DNA from: Streptomyces turgidiscabies Car8
GTDB taxonomy: Bacteria; Actinomycetota; Actinomycetes; Streptomycetales; Streptomycetaceae
Length of the DNA stretch: 32,138 bases
Reading direction: 5' to 3'
Assembly: GCF_000331005.1 (NCBI RefSeq)
Contig: NZ_AEJB01000138.1
Span: 1 to 32,138 of the forward strand
Shown: in pieces, positions 1-8,430 of the stretch
How the letters are laid out: the number at the start of each line of letters is the position of its first letter
Position numbering within the stretch: position 1 is the stretch's first letter
Made by a program: the position numbers and the translations under genes
The notes under the pieces: model-generated
Database searches by the model: none
Seen by the model: only the letters and a program-made list of their open reading frames with translations
What the model was told of the DNA's origin: nothing

Positions 1-27
1 CGTCAGTTGCGTGGCGTGCGAGGGGGC

Positions 28-1740
28 TCAGCCCACGATCGGCAGCCGCAGGGCCGCCGGGGCCGTCGCCGGGACGGCCGGGTTCTCCGGGGCCACGGGG
101 GTAAGCCGTCGGTAGGGCTGCGACTGGGCGGGGCGCGGATCGGTCTCGCCCTTGTTGGGCCAGAACGAGAAAGCACGTTCCGCCTTGGCGGTGATGGTCA
201 GCGACGGGTTCACACCGAGGTTCGCCGTCAGCGCGGTCCCGTCCACGACGGACAGTCCCGGGTAGTTGAACACCCGGTGGTACGGGTCGATCACGCCGTC
301 CTGCGGCGAGGTCCCGATCGGTGCACCGCCGAAGAAGTGCGCGGTCATCGGCCTGTTGAAGATCTCGCCCCACGTCCCGCCCGCGATGCCGCCGATACGC
401 TCAGCCGCACGTAGGTTCGCCTCGTGCCCGGCGGGGATGAACGTCGGGTTCGGCGCGCCGTGTCCCTGTCTCGAGGTGAATCTGCGGCGCCCAAACAGAC
501 CGCGCTTGGTGTAGGTGGTGATCGAGTTGTCCAGACTCTGCATCACCAGCAGCAGCATCGACCGCTCACTCCACCGGTAGCTGTTCAACAGCAACGTCAT
601 CGACCTGACCGGCTCCCGCGTGACCGTGCGCAGCAACTGCAGCCACCGCGGCATGGGCAGCGAACCGTCGGTGGCGACGGTCTGCAGCAGACCCATCGCG
701 TTGCTTCCCTTGCCGTAGCGCACCGCCTGGATGTGCGTGTCGTCATCCGGGTGGATCGACGACGTGACCGACACGCCGTGAGTGAAGTCGAACTCGGAGT
801 CGGCCGCGGACCGGCTGACGGCGATGATCGCCTCCGAGTTCGTGCGGGTCAGCTCCCCCAACCGCGGCGAGAGCTCCGGCAGTACGTCGTCGTCCCGCAT
901 CCGGTGCAGCAGACGCTGCGTCCCCCATGTGCCGGCGGCCAGGACGACCTGGCTCGCCGTCAGGCTGCGCCGGAAGCGGCGTGACCGCCTGCCCGTCCGG
1001 TGGACGTCCACCTCGAAGGACCCGTCGGACCGGGGCCGTACCGCGTCCACCGTGGTCAGCGGCATGACTTTCGCGCCGGCGCGTTCCGCGATGTAGAGGT
1101 AGTTCTTGACCAGGGTGTTCTTAGCGCCGACCCGGCACCCCGTCATGCAGGAGCCGCACTCGGTGCACCCGGTACGCCGGGGCCCGACGCCGCCGAAGAA
1201 GGGGTCGTCAGCGGTTTTGCCGGGCTCGCCGAAATGCACTGCGACCGGGGCCGGTTGGTAGGAGTCCGCCACGCCCATGTCGGTCGCGACCTTGAGCATC
1301 ACCTTGTCGCAGGCGGTCGTGGTCGGGTTGGTGACCACGCCCAGCATGCGGCTGGCCTGGTCGTAGTAGGGCGCCAGTTCCGACTCCCAGTCGGTGATGT
1401 GCGCCCACTGCCGGTCCGCATAGAACGGCTTGGGCGGCTGATACAGGGCGTTGGCGTAGACGAGTGAACCGCCGCCGACGCCGGCGCCCGCGTTCACGAT
1501 GACGTCCTTGAGCGGGTGGATGCGCTGGATACCGAAGCAGCCGAGCGCGGGCGCCCACAGGTAGCGTCGGAGATCCCATGACGTCTTGGCGAACTCGTCG
1601 TCGGCGAACCGGCGGCCCGCCTCGATCACGGCGACCCGGTAGCCCTTCTCCGTGAGCCGGAGGGCCGCGACGCTGCCCCCGAATCCCGAGCCGACCACTA
1701 TCACGTCGTAGTCAGGTTCACTGACCGCAGGGGATGTCAT
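28..1740 (-). CDS. choD: GMC-family oxidoreductase, ChoD-like (cholesterol-oxidase type)
   Basis: A 570-residue FAD-dependent GMC-family oxidoreductase. The Rossmann motif GSGFGG is at residues 17-22, followed by the EAGRRF segment that binds the FAD ribose. A cysteine-rich stretch (CTECGSCMTGC) sits near residue 195, and the C-terminal GMC signature region contains GVNPSLTI. The whole layout (EFAKTSWDLRRYLWAP, NAGAGVGGGSLVYAN, GKGSNAMGLLQT, LWPNKGE-like tail) matches what I remember of mycobacterial ChoD. Family members oxidise alcohols or steroid-like substrates, but the true substrate of ChoD proteins is not settled, so sterol oxidation is inference. I start it at the ATG at 1740 because this ATG overlaps the stop of the upstream DUF302 gene (ATGA), implying translational coupling. 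A longer frame runs to 1773 but adds only 11 unlikely residues. Confidence 0.82.
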   Translation of the reverse strand: MTSPAVSEPDYDVIVVGSGFGGSVAALRLTEKGYRVAVIEAGRRFADDEFAKTSWDLRRYLWAPALGCFGIQRIHPLKDVIVNAGAGVGGGSLVYANALYQPPKPFYADRQWAHITDWESELAPYYDQASRMLGVVTNPTTTACDKVMLKVATDMGVADSYQPAPVAVHFGEPGKTADDPFFGGVGPRRTGCTECGSCMTGCRVGAKNTLVKNYLYIAERAGAKVMPLTTVDAVRPRSDGSFEVDVHRTGRRSRRFRRSLTASQVVLAAGTWGTQRLLHRMRDDDVLPELSPRLGELTRTNSEAIIAVSRSAADSEFDFTHGVSVTSSIHPDDDTHIQAVRYGKGSNAMGLLQTVATDGSLPMPRWLQLLRTVTREPVRSMTLLLNSYRWSERSMLLLVMQSLDNSITTYTKRGLFGRRRFTSRQGHGAPNPTFIPAGHEANLRAAERIGGIAGGTWGEIFNRPMTAHFFGGAPIGTSPQDGVIDPYHRVFNYPGLSVVDGTALTANLGVNPSLTITAKAERAFSFWPNKGETDPRPAQSQPYRRLTPVAPENPAVPATAPAALRLPIVG

Positions 1741-2294
1741 GAGAGCTGCCTCCGGTCCCCGGTCCCCATCCACCGTGTCAGCCCGGCGGGAACGCCGAGA
1801 CCTAGGGTGGTGAACAGGCCGGCGAGCTTAGCGTCCAGATATACGCCGACTTCGGCGATCTCCGGATCGTCGAAACTCGAGAAGCGAGTGCTGGGCTGAT
1901 CAACGGAGAACCACAGCCGGTCGTCGTGGTCCTCGTAGATGGTGGTGCGCAGGGGCGCGTAAAGCATGGCCCCAGGGTTGTGGCGATACATACGCTCGGC
2001 AATAGTGTGATTGCCCATGAGATAGGCGGTGCAGCGGGTCGCGTGCCCAGCCAATCGCATCATCAGGTCGGTCTCGCCGCGCCAGTACAGCAGGAAATCG
2101 TGCGGAGCCTGCTGGTCGGTTATCCGACGGATCGTGGCCCAGTCGGTGCGGTCCGGGTCGAGGTCACCGAAGAGGCCCGGGTCGAAGAATGGAACCGCCT
2201 GCTCGTAGCGCTGACGGAATTCCTCGAACGGCAGGTCGACCGCGATTTCCAGCCGGCGCACCCGATTGATGACAACGCGCGTCCGACCCGTCAC
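1737..2294 (-). CDS. DUF302-domain protein
   Basis: A 185-residue protein whose C-terminal half (LYAPLRTTIYED, FSVDQPSTRFSSF, DPEIAEVGVYLDAKLAGL) is characteristic of the DUF302 family. Members are small soluble proteins with no firmly known biochemical role. I chose the GTG at 2294: it overlaps the stop of the flavin reductase gene as GTGA and has a good AGGAGA ribosome site about seven bases upstream. The alternative ATG at 2333 would lie 40 bases inside the upstream gene and has no such site. It sits between a flavin reductase and a ChoD-like oxidase with 4-base overlaps on both sides, so the three products are probably made together, perhaps for handling a hydrophobic or flavin-linked substrate (inference). 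Confidence 0.78.
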   Translation of the reverse strand: MTGRTRVVINRVRRLEIAVDLPFEEFRQRYEQAVPFFDPGLFGDLDPDRTDWATIRRITDQQAPHDFLLYWRGETDLMMRLAGHATRCTAYLMGNHTIAERMYRHNPGAMLYAPLRTTIYEDHDDRLWFSVDQPSTRFSSFDDPEIAEVGVYLDAKLAGLFTTLGLGVPAGLTRWMGTGDRRQLS

Positions 2295-3016
2295 CGCTCG
2301 TCTCCTGGCATGATGGATCCGGACGGTGACCACTCGGCGGTATCGATCATCGAGTAGCTCTCGTCGTGCTTGTCGAGTCGCCGCATCCGGCGACCGTCGA
2401 ACCGTGCGAGGGTTTCGCTGTCCAGGGGCGGGACGAACGCGTTGTTCACCACCGTGTACTCGGCGGCCAGACGACCGATCGGCGCGACAGCACCGGTGTC
2501 GATCCGCCCGTTGGGCAAGTAGAGGTCATCGCGGATGTAGAACTGCACGACCCGCCCCACCACGAGGTGGTTGATCTGGTCAGATGCGGGGACGATCATT
2601 TCAACCACACACTCGAACGCAATCGGCGCGCCCTCGATACGAGGTGGCTTCACGGCGGAACTGGGCACCTTCTTCACCCCGACCATGTCGAACTCGTCCT
2701 CATCGGGTTCGAATTCGCGCGCACTGAGGTGCAGGGGCAGTGCCTGCGGCAGGGTGGCCAGGTGGGTGACGAATTCGCCGGTGTCCCGCATGTTCACAAA
2801 GCTGTCTTTGAGCGTGACGCCGTCGGACCGGGGCTGAATGGACAATGAAACCATAGGGGGCTTACGGCCCACCACGGTGAAGAACGAGATCGGCGCCAGA
2901 TTTCCGACCCCGTCTTCCGACAGAGTGCTTACCCATGCAATGGGTCGTGGAATGACGCTGCCGATCAGCAACTTGTACGCTGCTTCGGCCGTGAGGTTCT
3001 CGGCGTCGATGTACAT
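2291..3016 (-). CDS. Flavin reductase-family FMN-binding protein
   Basis: A 241-residue member of the flavin reductase / DIM6-NTAB family (FMN-binding split barrel). Near the N-terminus IPRPIAWVST (residues 22-31) and the following NLAPISFFTVV and PPMVSLSI segments are the family hallmarks. LVVGRVVQF and the NGRID/PIGRLAAEYTVV region near the C-terminus agree with the larger, stand-alone members. Such proteins reduce or bind FMN, sometimes supplying reduced flavin to monooxygenases; the partner is not visible here. The ATG at 3016 has an AAGGGATGA ribosome site upstream. It is the first gene of the three-gene run ending with the ChoD-like oxidase. An operator-like repeat lies directly upstream of its ribosome site and a second copy 95 bp further out. 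Confidence 0.85.
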   Translation of the reverse strand: MYIDAENLTAEAAYKLLIGSVIPRPIAWVSTLSEDGVGNLAPISFFTVVGRKPPMVSLSIQPRSDGVTLKDSFVNMRDTGEFVTHLATLPQALPLHLSAREFEPDEDEFDMVGVKKVPSSAVKPPRIEGAPIAFECVVEMIVPASDQINHLVVGRVVQFYIRDDLYLPNGRIDTGAVAPIGRLAAEYTVVNNAFVPPLDSETLARFDGRRMRRLDKHDESYSMIDTAEWSPSGSIMPGDER

Positions 3017-3030
3017 TCGGTCATCCCTTC

Positions 3031-3140
3031 AGTCAACTGGGTCGACTGATCAGCCTCGACCCCGTTGCCATGCGTACGGTAGATCGAGCTATCCGGTTGT
3101 TGGTGCGCGCGGCGCCGGCGCATGAAGTCAACTCAGTCGA
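3031..3140 (-). promoter_or_regulatory. Pair of operator-like repeats upstream of the flavin reductase gene
   Basis: On the minus strand the 15-mer TCGACCCAGTTGACT (3031-3045) recurs as TCGACTCAGTTGACT (3126-3140), 14 of 15 bases identical, exactly 95 bp apart (about nine helical turns). The inner copy is an imperfect palindrome: TCAGTC at 3029-3034 is mirrored by GACTGA at 3044-3049. It lies just upstream of the ribosome site of the flavin reductase gene. Two phased copies suggest a dimeric repressor acting from both sites, possibly with looping. No regulator gene is adjacent; the remnant zone to the right may once have held one. Confidence 0.55.
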
Positions 3141-3460
3141 GCCACCGAGTTCCGGCATGCGATTCGCGTCTGGACACGATCCTGCGAACGACCAGAGCGA
3201 CCTGGCGCCCTGTCACTGCGTCGAACCGACCTGGACATCCGACCGGAGTTGGCCCCGGATGCCACAGCCTCGGCGACTGACATCACCTCAACAGTCACCG
3301 CCCATCGGACTCCGCGGACCAGCACCCGCACATCGCGCACGAGACCAGCGCATCCGGTCAGCCTTCCCAGGACAGTTGGGTCACCCACATCGCGCAGACC
3401 CCCTGCACCAGATGCGGACGCCCCTGCGGCACGCAGCCCCGAAAACGACTCCTTCGTCAT
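3128..3460 (-). other. Doubtful 110-codon reading frame; no recognisable gene between 3017 and about 3515
   Basis: The roughly 500 bp between the flavin reductase start and the remnant zone hold one minus-strand frame of 110 codons beginning ATGACGAAGGAG. Its third-position G/C is lower than in neighbouring genes, there is no ribosome site before the ATG, and I recognise no domain in it or in the other frames. It lies downstream of a credible minus-strand promoter (3484-3512), so it could be a small unknown gene or the decayed remains of a regulator. I treat it as unproven. Confidence 0.2.
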
Positions 3461-3481
3461 AACTGGAAACGCTAGCAGCCA

Positions 3482-3512
3482 CTATAAGAAAGGTATAGCT
3501 CAATCATGTCAA
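3482..3512 (-). promoter_or_regulatory. Minus-strand promoter with overlapping inverted repeat
   Basis: Read on the minus strand there is TTGACA (3507-3512), a 17-base spacer and TCTTAT (3484-3489), a good vegetative promoter arrangement and unusually AT-rich for this window. The inverted repeat CTATA (3482-3486), 7-base spacer, TATAG (3494-3498) overlaps the -10 region, as an autoregulatory operator would. The only frame downstream is the doubtful one starting at 3460. Confidence 0.5.
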
Positions 3513-3516
3513 GGCC

Positions 3517-3810
3517 TTGGCGATCACAGCCACAGGGGGCCGCTCGGCGCTCATGCATGGAAGACGTCCACCGGCGACCGAGTTCGCCCACGAGGCCCAC
3601 ATCGACGACCCGGCCCCGCCGGCCGAACTCGGCCTTGACATCGCCCTGGAGGGCACCGCGAGCTCCCTCAGCGGCAAGGCCACCATCCACGGCACAGTGA
3701 GGTGCACCAAGCCGGTGCAGGCAACCGTCACGGACAACGTCACGCAGGTTGAGAAGCGCGAGATCATCCGGGGCTCGTACTCCACGTCGGTGTCCTGTGC
3801 CCCGGGCGCT
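3517..3810 (+). pseudogene. 3'-truncated remnant of a small secreted-type protein gene
   Basis: The plus frame from about 3580 to 3806 reads like the middle of a small exported Streptomyces protein of unknown function: GLDIALEGTASSLSGKATI, then HGTVRCTKPVQATVTDN, then GSYSTSVSCAPGA, with two cysteines spaced as in these beta-rich domains. The frame then runs without a stop into sequence that makes sense only on the opposite strand (dehydrogenase remnant), so its C-terminal half is gone. No signal peptide is found upstream, so the N-terminus is missing or replaced too. The junction lies near 3805-3815. The resemblance to a DUF6299-like domain is weak and from memory. Confidence 0.4.
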
Positions 3811-4210
3811 CATGCAACCTGGACCAGGGCCTCGCCGGTCAGCGAGCCGCCGATCCCGTCGAGTAAGACGTCCACGCCCCGGCCGTCAGTCAGCCTCGCC
3901 ACGCCGTCCCGCAGAGATTCCTGGGACAGGTCGATGACGTCGTAGCCGGCCTTGCGTCCGAGTACGTCCTTCTCGGTCGTGCCGGCAGTGGAGATGGTCG
4001 ACGCCGCCGAAACCGACGGATCCTCCGATGCCCGGAGCGAGCACGCTCTGCCCCGGCTGGACGGAGACGAGTTCCGTGAGAGCGAGGTAGCAGAACCGTT
4101 GCTGCACGCCGCCGCACTCGCCCTGGCCTCGGGCGACACGGATAGCGGGCGTCGGATCGCGGCGGCGAAAGCGGCTGTCGGCGAGACCTCGTACACCGCC
4201 GCCCGCACCG
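3810..4210 (-). pseudogene. Decayed zinc-type alcohol dehydrogenase / quinone oxidoreductase
   Basis: Pieces of one MDR-family dehydrogenase can be read on the minus strand by changing frame. The piece LSVSPEARASAAA comes first (about 4120-4160), then LALTELVSVQPGQSVLAPGIGGSVG (about 4010-4090, holding the usual nucleotide-binding glycines), then AGTTEKDVLGRKAGYDVIDL and GVARLTDGRGVDVLLDGIGG (3820-3975), ending near 3810. At least two frameshifts are needed, and both the N-terminal catalytic part and the C-terminus are absent. It abuts the secreted-protein remnant at its 3' end. It is clearly non-functional. Confidence 0.7.
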
Positions 4211-4364
4211 CCCTCCGACTCCCTGGCGCCGTCGGTTACACCGACGAGCTCGACCTGTTCTGTGATCCGCAAGGCACGCCCCCTGTGCGACGTTTGGGGC
4301 ACACCGTCCGCCTGCCGCGCCTGCGTCGTCGCCCGCTGAGCACCTCACGCACAAGGACCGACGC

Positions 4365-4861
4365 ATGAGACTGGGACATGTCCGCGACATGCCGTGCGCC
4401 GCGCTCGCCGCGGAACAGGTCGGCGCGGCCGAGCGTGCCCTGGAGATCACCGTCAACTACGCCGAGCAGCGGGTCCAGTTCGGCCGCCCATCGGTTCCCG
4501 CCAAGCGGTGAAGCACCGGCTCGCGGACGCCTGCAAACTGGTGGAGCCCGCCTGTTCAGCCGCGCTGCGCGCGGCTTTCGCCGTGGCCGAGGGCTCGACC
4601 GGACTGACCAGATCCTGCGCGGTCGCCGAGTCCGTCTGCTCCGAAGCCTTCACGGCAGTCGCGGGCGAGATGATCCAGTTCCATGGCGGTATCGGCATCA
4701 CCTGGGAGCACGCCGCCCACCGGTACTTCAAACGAGCCCATAGCTCCGCACAGTTCTTCGAAAGACCGGCATGGCACCGCGCCCGCATCGCCCGTGACCT
4801 GGGTCTGCACACCGCGCCAGCGGTGGCGCGAACGTCCGGTTCGCCGCAGCAGCGGCCATGA
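4365..4861 (+). pseudogene. Truncated, frameshifted acyl-CoA dehydrogenase (C-terminal domain only)
   Basis: The plus strand encodes the C-terminal helical domain of an acyl-CoA dehydrogenase: AALAAEQVGAAERALEITV and EQRVQFGRP in one frame, then IGSRQAVKHRLAD and GEMIQFHGGIGITWEHAAH in the next, ending with a stop at 4861. The change of frame falls inside the conserved FGRPIGSRQA motif at about 4488, where CGCCCATCGG lacks one base relative to an intact reading. About 200 N-terminal residues (the FAD and acyl-CoA binding parts) are missing. This is the third gene remnant within 1.4 kb. Confidence 0.8.
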
Positions 4862-5426
4862 CCCTGAGGCATTCCCCGCAGTGCTGCGGCCACTGCCATG
4901 GCATCCGAGGGCGCGCAACGCCAGGAAGCCAACACGTCGTACGGCAAGGGTGATCAGGGTCGCCGGCTGGGCCTTCCTCATACCTGATCGGCTACACCGC
5001 ATAGCGGGACACCGCCTTCGGACGGCTTGCGAGTCCCGAAGTCTCGTTGGCACGCAGTGACATGTCGCACACGTCTCCCAGACTGTTGACAGGCCATCGC
5101 GGAGTCCATGATCCTCCTGGTCAGAACATGGCGCATCACGGCAACAGCGGCTTGTAGGTACGCGCACGCTTTCGCGAGGTCCGGCTGGAACCTCACGGTC
5201 CGTGCCCGGCCCTTCGTCCGCGTTGATCCGCAGGCCCCCGACACAGCACCCTGTGCATCGGGTGGCAACAGATGCGAGCGGCCCCACGTGCTGCGTGCCG
5301 TGCTTCGCCTGGGCGCCACCCGGTGGCGCTTGCTCACCACCGTATTTCCGTGATCGGCCGGATCCTCCTGCCGACATCGGACGCTACGCGCTGCGCCGTT
5401 ACCCACCCTCAATGCCTGGAGATTCC
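4862..5426. other. Gene-free interval upstream of the DUF485 gene
   Basis: About 565 bp in which I see no supportable gene. A minus-strand ATG at 5110 has an AGGAGG box only three bases away and opens a 44-codon frame that resembles nothing I know. The long frames here on both strands have poor codon use. The promoter for the DUF485/symporter pair is presumably in the right-hand part, but I could not pick a convincing -35/-10. Confidence 0.5.
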
Positions 5427-5819
5427 GTGCATCCGCATTTCCCCCCGAATCCCCCTGGCAGCCCGCCAGCACCGCTCCAAACGCACAATGCCGGACGCTC
5501 ACAGCATGTAAGCGGACTCCGTGAGACCGCGCATCGCGCACAGCGCGACTTCCTTGTCGTCAACGGGGTCCCCTTCGCCGTCGGCATCACGCTGTCCTGC
5601 TTCACCGACGTCCCCGCGGTGCAGGTGTACGGCAAGCTCACCCTGGGACTGGTATGGGGCGTTCTGCAATGCGCCCTGTTCATTGCCACTGCCTGGTTGT
5701 ACGACATGCGAAGTACCCGGTCGGCCGATCCCCTCGAACAGGCTCTGGCCTCTGACGTACTCCACACCGATGTATCCGATGTCGCCTCCGTCAACGGTTC
5801 CCGGTGGGTGACGCGGTGA
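5427..5819 (+). CDS. DUF485 membrane protein, partner of the sodium/solute symporter
   Basis: A 130-residue small membrane protein. A proline-rich N-terminus is followed by RDFLVVNGVPFAVGITLSCF and LVWGVLQCALFIATAWLYDM, two hydrophobic segments in the DUF485 arrangement. DUF485 genes typically precede acetate/monocarboxylate symporters of the ActP/MctC type, as here. I chose the GTG at 5427 because GGAG lies five bases upstream; an in-frame ATG at 5412 has no ribosome site. The stop (TGA 5817-5819) overlaps the GTG start of the symporter, so the two are translationally coupled. Its exact role is unknown; an accessory subunit is the usual assumption. Confidence 0.8.
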   Translation: MHPHFPPNPPGSPPAPLQTHNAGRSQHVSGLRETAHRAQRDFLVVNGVPFAVGITLSCFTDVPAVQVYGKLTLGLVWGVLQCALFIATAWLYDMRSTRSADPLEQALASDVLHTDVSDVASVNGSRWVTR

Positions 5820-7435
5820 CTATGGACATCCTGGCCTCGGGCGTTCTCGACCCCATCGGTTCGGACGCGAGACGCCCCGTGATCATTGCCTTCCTCATCT
5901 TCATCGGAGCGGCACTGCTGTGGCTCTTCACTCTCGCCACGGCGGAGGAGGAGAATCCGGAGAGGCTCTATGTCGCCGACCGGTCCCTCTCCCCAGTCGT
6001 CAACGGATTCGCCATGGCCGGCGAACAGATCTCGGTCGTCACCCTTTTGGGGGTCTCCGGCGGTGTCGCCCTGTTCGGTTACGACGGGTTCACGTACGCC
6101 CTCGACTGCCTGATCATGCTCGGTGTAATGCTGCTCCTCGCACAGAAGATACGCACCAGCGGTCGCTACACCCTCGGTGACCTCTTCGCATTGCGGGCCC
6201 CGGGATCGGGGCCCCGCATCGCCGCGACCGCGGTGACGCTGGCCATCACGGTCCCTCTCATCGTGATCAACCTGCGGGTCGCCGGCACCAGTACGGCTCT
6301 CCTGATCGGCATGACGACCGACGGAGCGCAGGTGGTGTGCACGATCCTGATGGGTTGCCTCGTTGCATGCTTCGCCGCAGTAGCGGGCCTGAGAGGCAAC
6401 AGCTTCATGCACGCCGCCAAGGTGCCGCTGACCCTGACGGCGCTTGCGGTCATCACACTGCTGGCCGTCAGAAAATTCGACTGGGACCCTGGATCTCTGC
6501 TCTCGGCCGCGGTGGACAACAGCATGGCGCCGGACAAATATCTGAAGCCGGGACTCTGGCCCTACACGGCATCTCTCGGCTCACTCAACACATTCGGCAG
6601 TCACATCGTCCTCATCCTCGGCATGGCCGTGATGCCTTATCAGATCCTACGGGTCAGCGCGTCCCGAACCGGCCGCACAGCACGGCGATCCATGAGCATC
6701 GCCACGGGACTGGTCGGCGCATTCGTTCTCCTGCTGATCACCACCGGCTTCGCATCAGCAGCCGTGGTGGGCGCGTCCGGTATCGGCGCAGTCGATTCCA
6801 CTGGGCAGTCGTCCCCGATCCAGCTGGCCTCGGAGGTGCTCCAACACGGTTCGACGGGACGCATCGTGCTCATCACCGTCTTGGCATGCGTCGTGATCCT
6901 CACTGTGATCACGACCATGACCAGCGTGACCTTCGCTGCCGCTGTCTCTCTCAGCCACGATGTGTTCGCGCATGGCAAGCGCCCCCGCACGGAAACCGGA
7001 GAGGTGCGGGCACTGCGCGTGGCCGCCGTCAGCGTCTGCGCGGTGGGCCTGTCGCTGGCCGCTGTCATCCACCGATATCCGATTGAATTCCTGGCCGCCT
7101 TCTCGATCAGTGTTTCGGCTTCGTGCGTCTTCCCTACATTGATCTACTCCTTCTTTTGGAGTCGCTTCAACCGTCGAGGACTCCTGTGGTCCGTCTGCGG
7201 GGGACTACTGCTCTGCACCGTACTCACGGTCTTCTCGCCCATCGTCTCGGGAACCACGTTCGCCCTGTGGCCGCAGGCGAGTTTTGACTGGTACCCGTAC
7301 CAGACTCCAGGTCTGATTTCCGTTCCTGCAGCGTTCGCCCTGGGTTGGCTGGGCAGCATCACCTCGTCTCGAGAATCCCAAGTCGACTTCCGGCACGTGC
7401 AACACGAAATCCTGACAGGGCAGAGAGACGGATGA
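5816..7435 (+). CDS. Sodium:solute symporter (SSS family), ActP/MctC-like
   Basis: A 539-residue multi-spanning membrane protein with about a dozen hydrophobic segments. Diagnostic stretches are GFAMAGEQISVVTLLGVSG (first core helix), LFGYDGF, SGRYTLGDLFALR, GLRGNSFMHAAK, and near the end LIYSFFWSRFNRRG with SPIVSGTTFALWP, all as in Streptomyces acetate/pyruvate symporters. It would import a monocarboxylate using a cation gradient; the exact substrate cannot be read. I start it at the GTG at 5816, which overlaps the DUF485 stop (GTGA); GTG 5804 and ATG 5822 are in-frame alternatives. The canonical family sequence SGDYMSAASFLG is here GEQISVVTLLG, so substrate or ion coupling may differ. Confidence 0.85.
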   Translation: MTMDILASGVLDPIGSDARRPVIIAFLIFIGAALLWLFTLATAEEENPERLYVADRSLSPVVNGFAMAGEQISVVTLLGVSGGVALFGYDGFTYALDCLIMLGVMLLLAQKIRTSGRYTLGDLFALRAPGSGPRIAATAVTLAITVPLIVINLRVAGTSTALLIGMTTDGAQVVCTILMGCLVACFAAVAGLRGNSFMHAAKVPLTLTALAVITLLAVRKFDWDPGSLLSAAVDNSMAPDKYLKPGLWPYTASLGSLNTFGSHIVLILGMAVMPYQILRVSASRTGRTARRSMSIATGLVGAFVLLLITTGFASAAVVGASGIGAVDSTGQSSPIQLASEVLQHGSTGRIVLITVLACVVILTVITTMTSVTFAAAVSLSHDVFAHGKRPRTETGEVRALRVAAVSVCAVGLSLAAVIHRYPIEFLAAFSISVSASCVFPTLIYSFFWSRFNRRGLLWSVCGGLLLCTVLTVFSPIVSGTTFALWPQASFDWYPYQTPGLISVPAAFALGWLGSITSSRESQVDFRHVQHEILTGQRDG

Positions 7436-7981
7436 CTGGCCACTGATCCGTACCCACAGAGGCGAGTGAACTGACGGATGGCCCAAGGCAGTCGTCGCAG
7501 AATTGGGCACAGGCGCGCAGGTCGCATCAGCCGAGTGGGTACCGACAAGAACGACGCGTGGCACGGGCATCTCGATGAACACGGCAGAAACCCGGGTCTT
7601 CGATGTCGAGCGGTGTCCCTCGTCTCGGGCACTGACGTGGTGTCACGGTGCGTGAATGTCGTGGTGGTGACCGTCCCCTGGGCGCAAAGCGCCTCCTTGG
7701 CCTCAGGTACCGGGAGTCGGCGACAGCCGTACGCGGGACGTGTGTCCGCACAGGAATCGTCGCCTCTCACCGCTACCCACTCGGCCTGATCGAGGGCACT
7801 GCAGGGTGACTTCGTCCATCCCCATGCCCGTTCGACTCCTTCGTCTCGGGCAATGCAGCACGTTCTCCAAAGTCCCGTTTGCGCCGAGGGCCTCGCCGCG
7901 GTTTCCGTCTGATGCCCAGCGACCGCGACGCCACCCAGGACGCCTGCAGGACAGGAGGTCGCTGCGGGCCGTTCGACGGGA
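7436..7981. other. Gene-free interval between convergent genes
   Basis: About 545 bp between the convergent symporter and nitroreductase genes. All long frames look like shadows with poor codon use and I recognise no domain. It contains a tiny hairpin (GGCGC, AAA, GCGCC at 7681-7693) and a loose dyad (ATCCGT 7446-7451 with ACGGAT 7474-7479) after the symporter stop. Terminators for both flanking genes are expected here, but none is clear. The region could be decayed coding DNA. Confidence 0.45.
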
Positions 7982-8419
7982 TCAGCAGGACGGTTCGAGA
8001 ATGACGACTGGGATCTCGCGTTCTGTCTTTTTCTGGTAGGTCTCGTAGTCGGGCCAGGTTTCCACGGCCACGGCCCACCAGGTTTCGCGCTCCTCACCCT
8101 CCGCCTGGCGTGCGACGTAGTCGCGGACGTCCCCGCCGTCCCGCAACGAGACGTGCGGGTCGGCCAAGATGTTGCGGTACCAGGACGGGTTCGTCGGCGC
8201 TCCGCCCTGTGAGGCGACTACGGCGTAGCAGGTGCCGTCTGTGACACGCATCAGCGGTGTCTTCCTGATTTTCCCGGATTTTGCGCCCCTGGTCGTAAGA
8301 ATGACGACGGGGCGGTCCTGCAAGGTGCCGCCGTCCGCGCCGTCGGTGCGTTCGTAGCGCTCCACCTGCTCGGCGATCCAGCTCGCCGGGCTCGGTTCGT
8401 ACGCGCCGGTCAATGACAT
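7982..8419 (-). CDS. Deazaflavin (F420)-dependent nitroreductase-family protein, Ddn-like
   Basis: A 145-residue protein of the F420-dependent Ddn/nitroreductase family (split beta-barrel). Recognisable segments are PVVILTTRGAKSGKIRKTPLMRV (cofactor phosphate binding), YAVVASQGGAPTNPSWYRNI and ADPHVSLRDGG, which follow the family order; the length is typical. Members use reduced F420 to reduce quinones, nitro groups or unsaturated ketones. The ATG at 8419 has AAAGGAA about seven bases upstream; longer in-frame starts reach into the ferredoxin reductase gene. It is the last gene of the P450 operon, 11 bases after the reductase stop, so a reductive step on the same substrate, such as saturation of an enone, is plausible (inference). 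Confidence 0.87.
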   Translation of the reverse strand: MSLTGAYEPSPASWIAEQVERYERTDGADGGTLQDRPVVILTTRGAKSGKIRKTPLMRVTDGTCYAVVASQGGAPTNPSWYRNILADPHVSLRDGGDVRDYVARQAEGEERETWWAVAVETWPDYETYQKKTEREIPVVILEPSC

Positions 8420-8430
8420 CGTGATTCCTT

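Noticed and set aside
3029..3049. KstR (sterol regulator) operator upstream of the flavin reductase gene
   Set aside because: The ChoD-like neighbour made this attractive, but the dyad does not fit the spacing TnnAACnnGTTnnA as I know it.
5108..5353. Small plus-strand gene or transposase remnant before the DUF485 gene
   Set aside because: No recognisable motif, no ribosome site, and codon use unlike the neighbours.
7446..7479. Terminator after the symporter gene
   Set aside because: The arms are only 6 bp with a 22-base loop; too weak to call.
7144..8097. 317-codon minus frame between symporter and nitroreductase
   Set aside because: It overlaps both flanking genes, has poor codon use and contains no domain I recognise.
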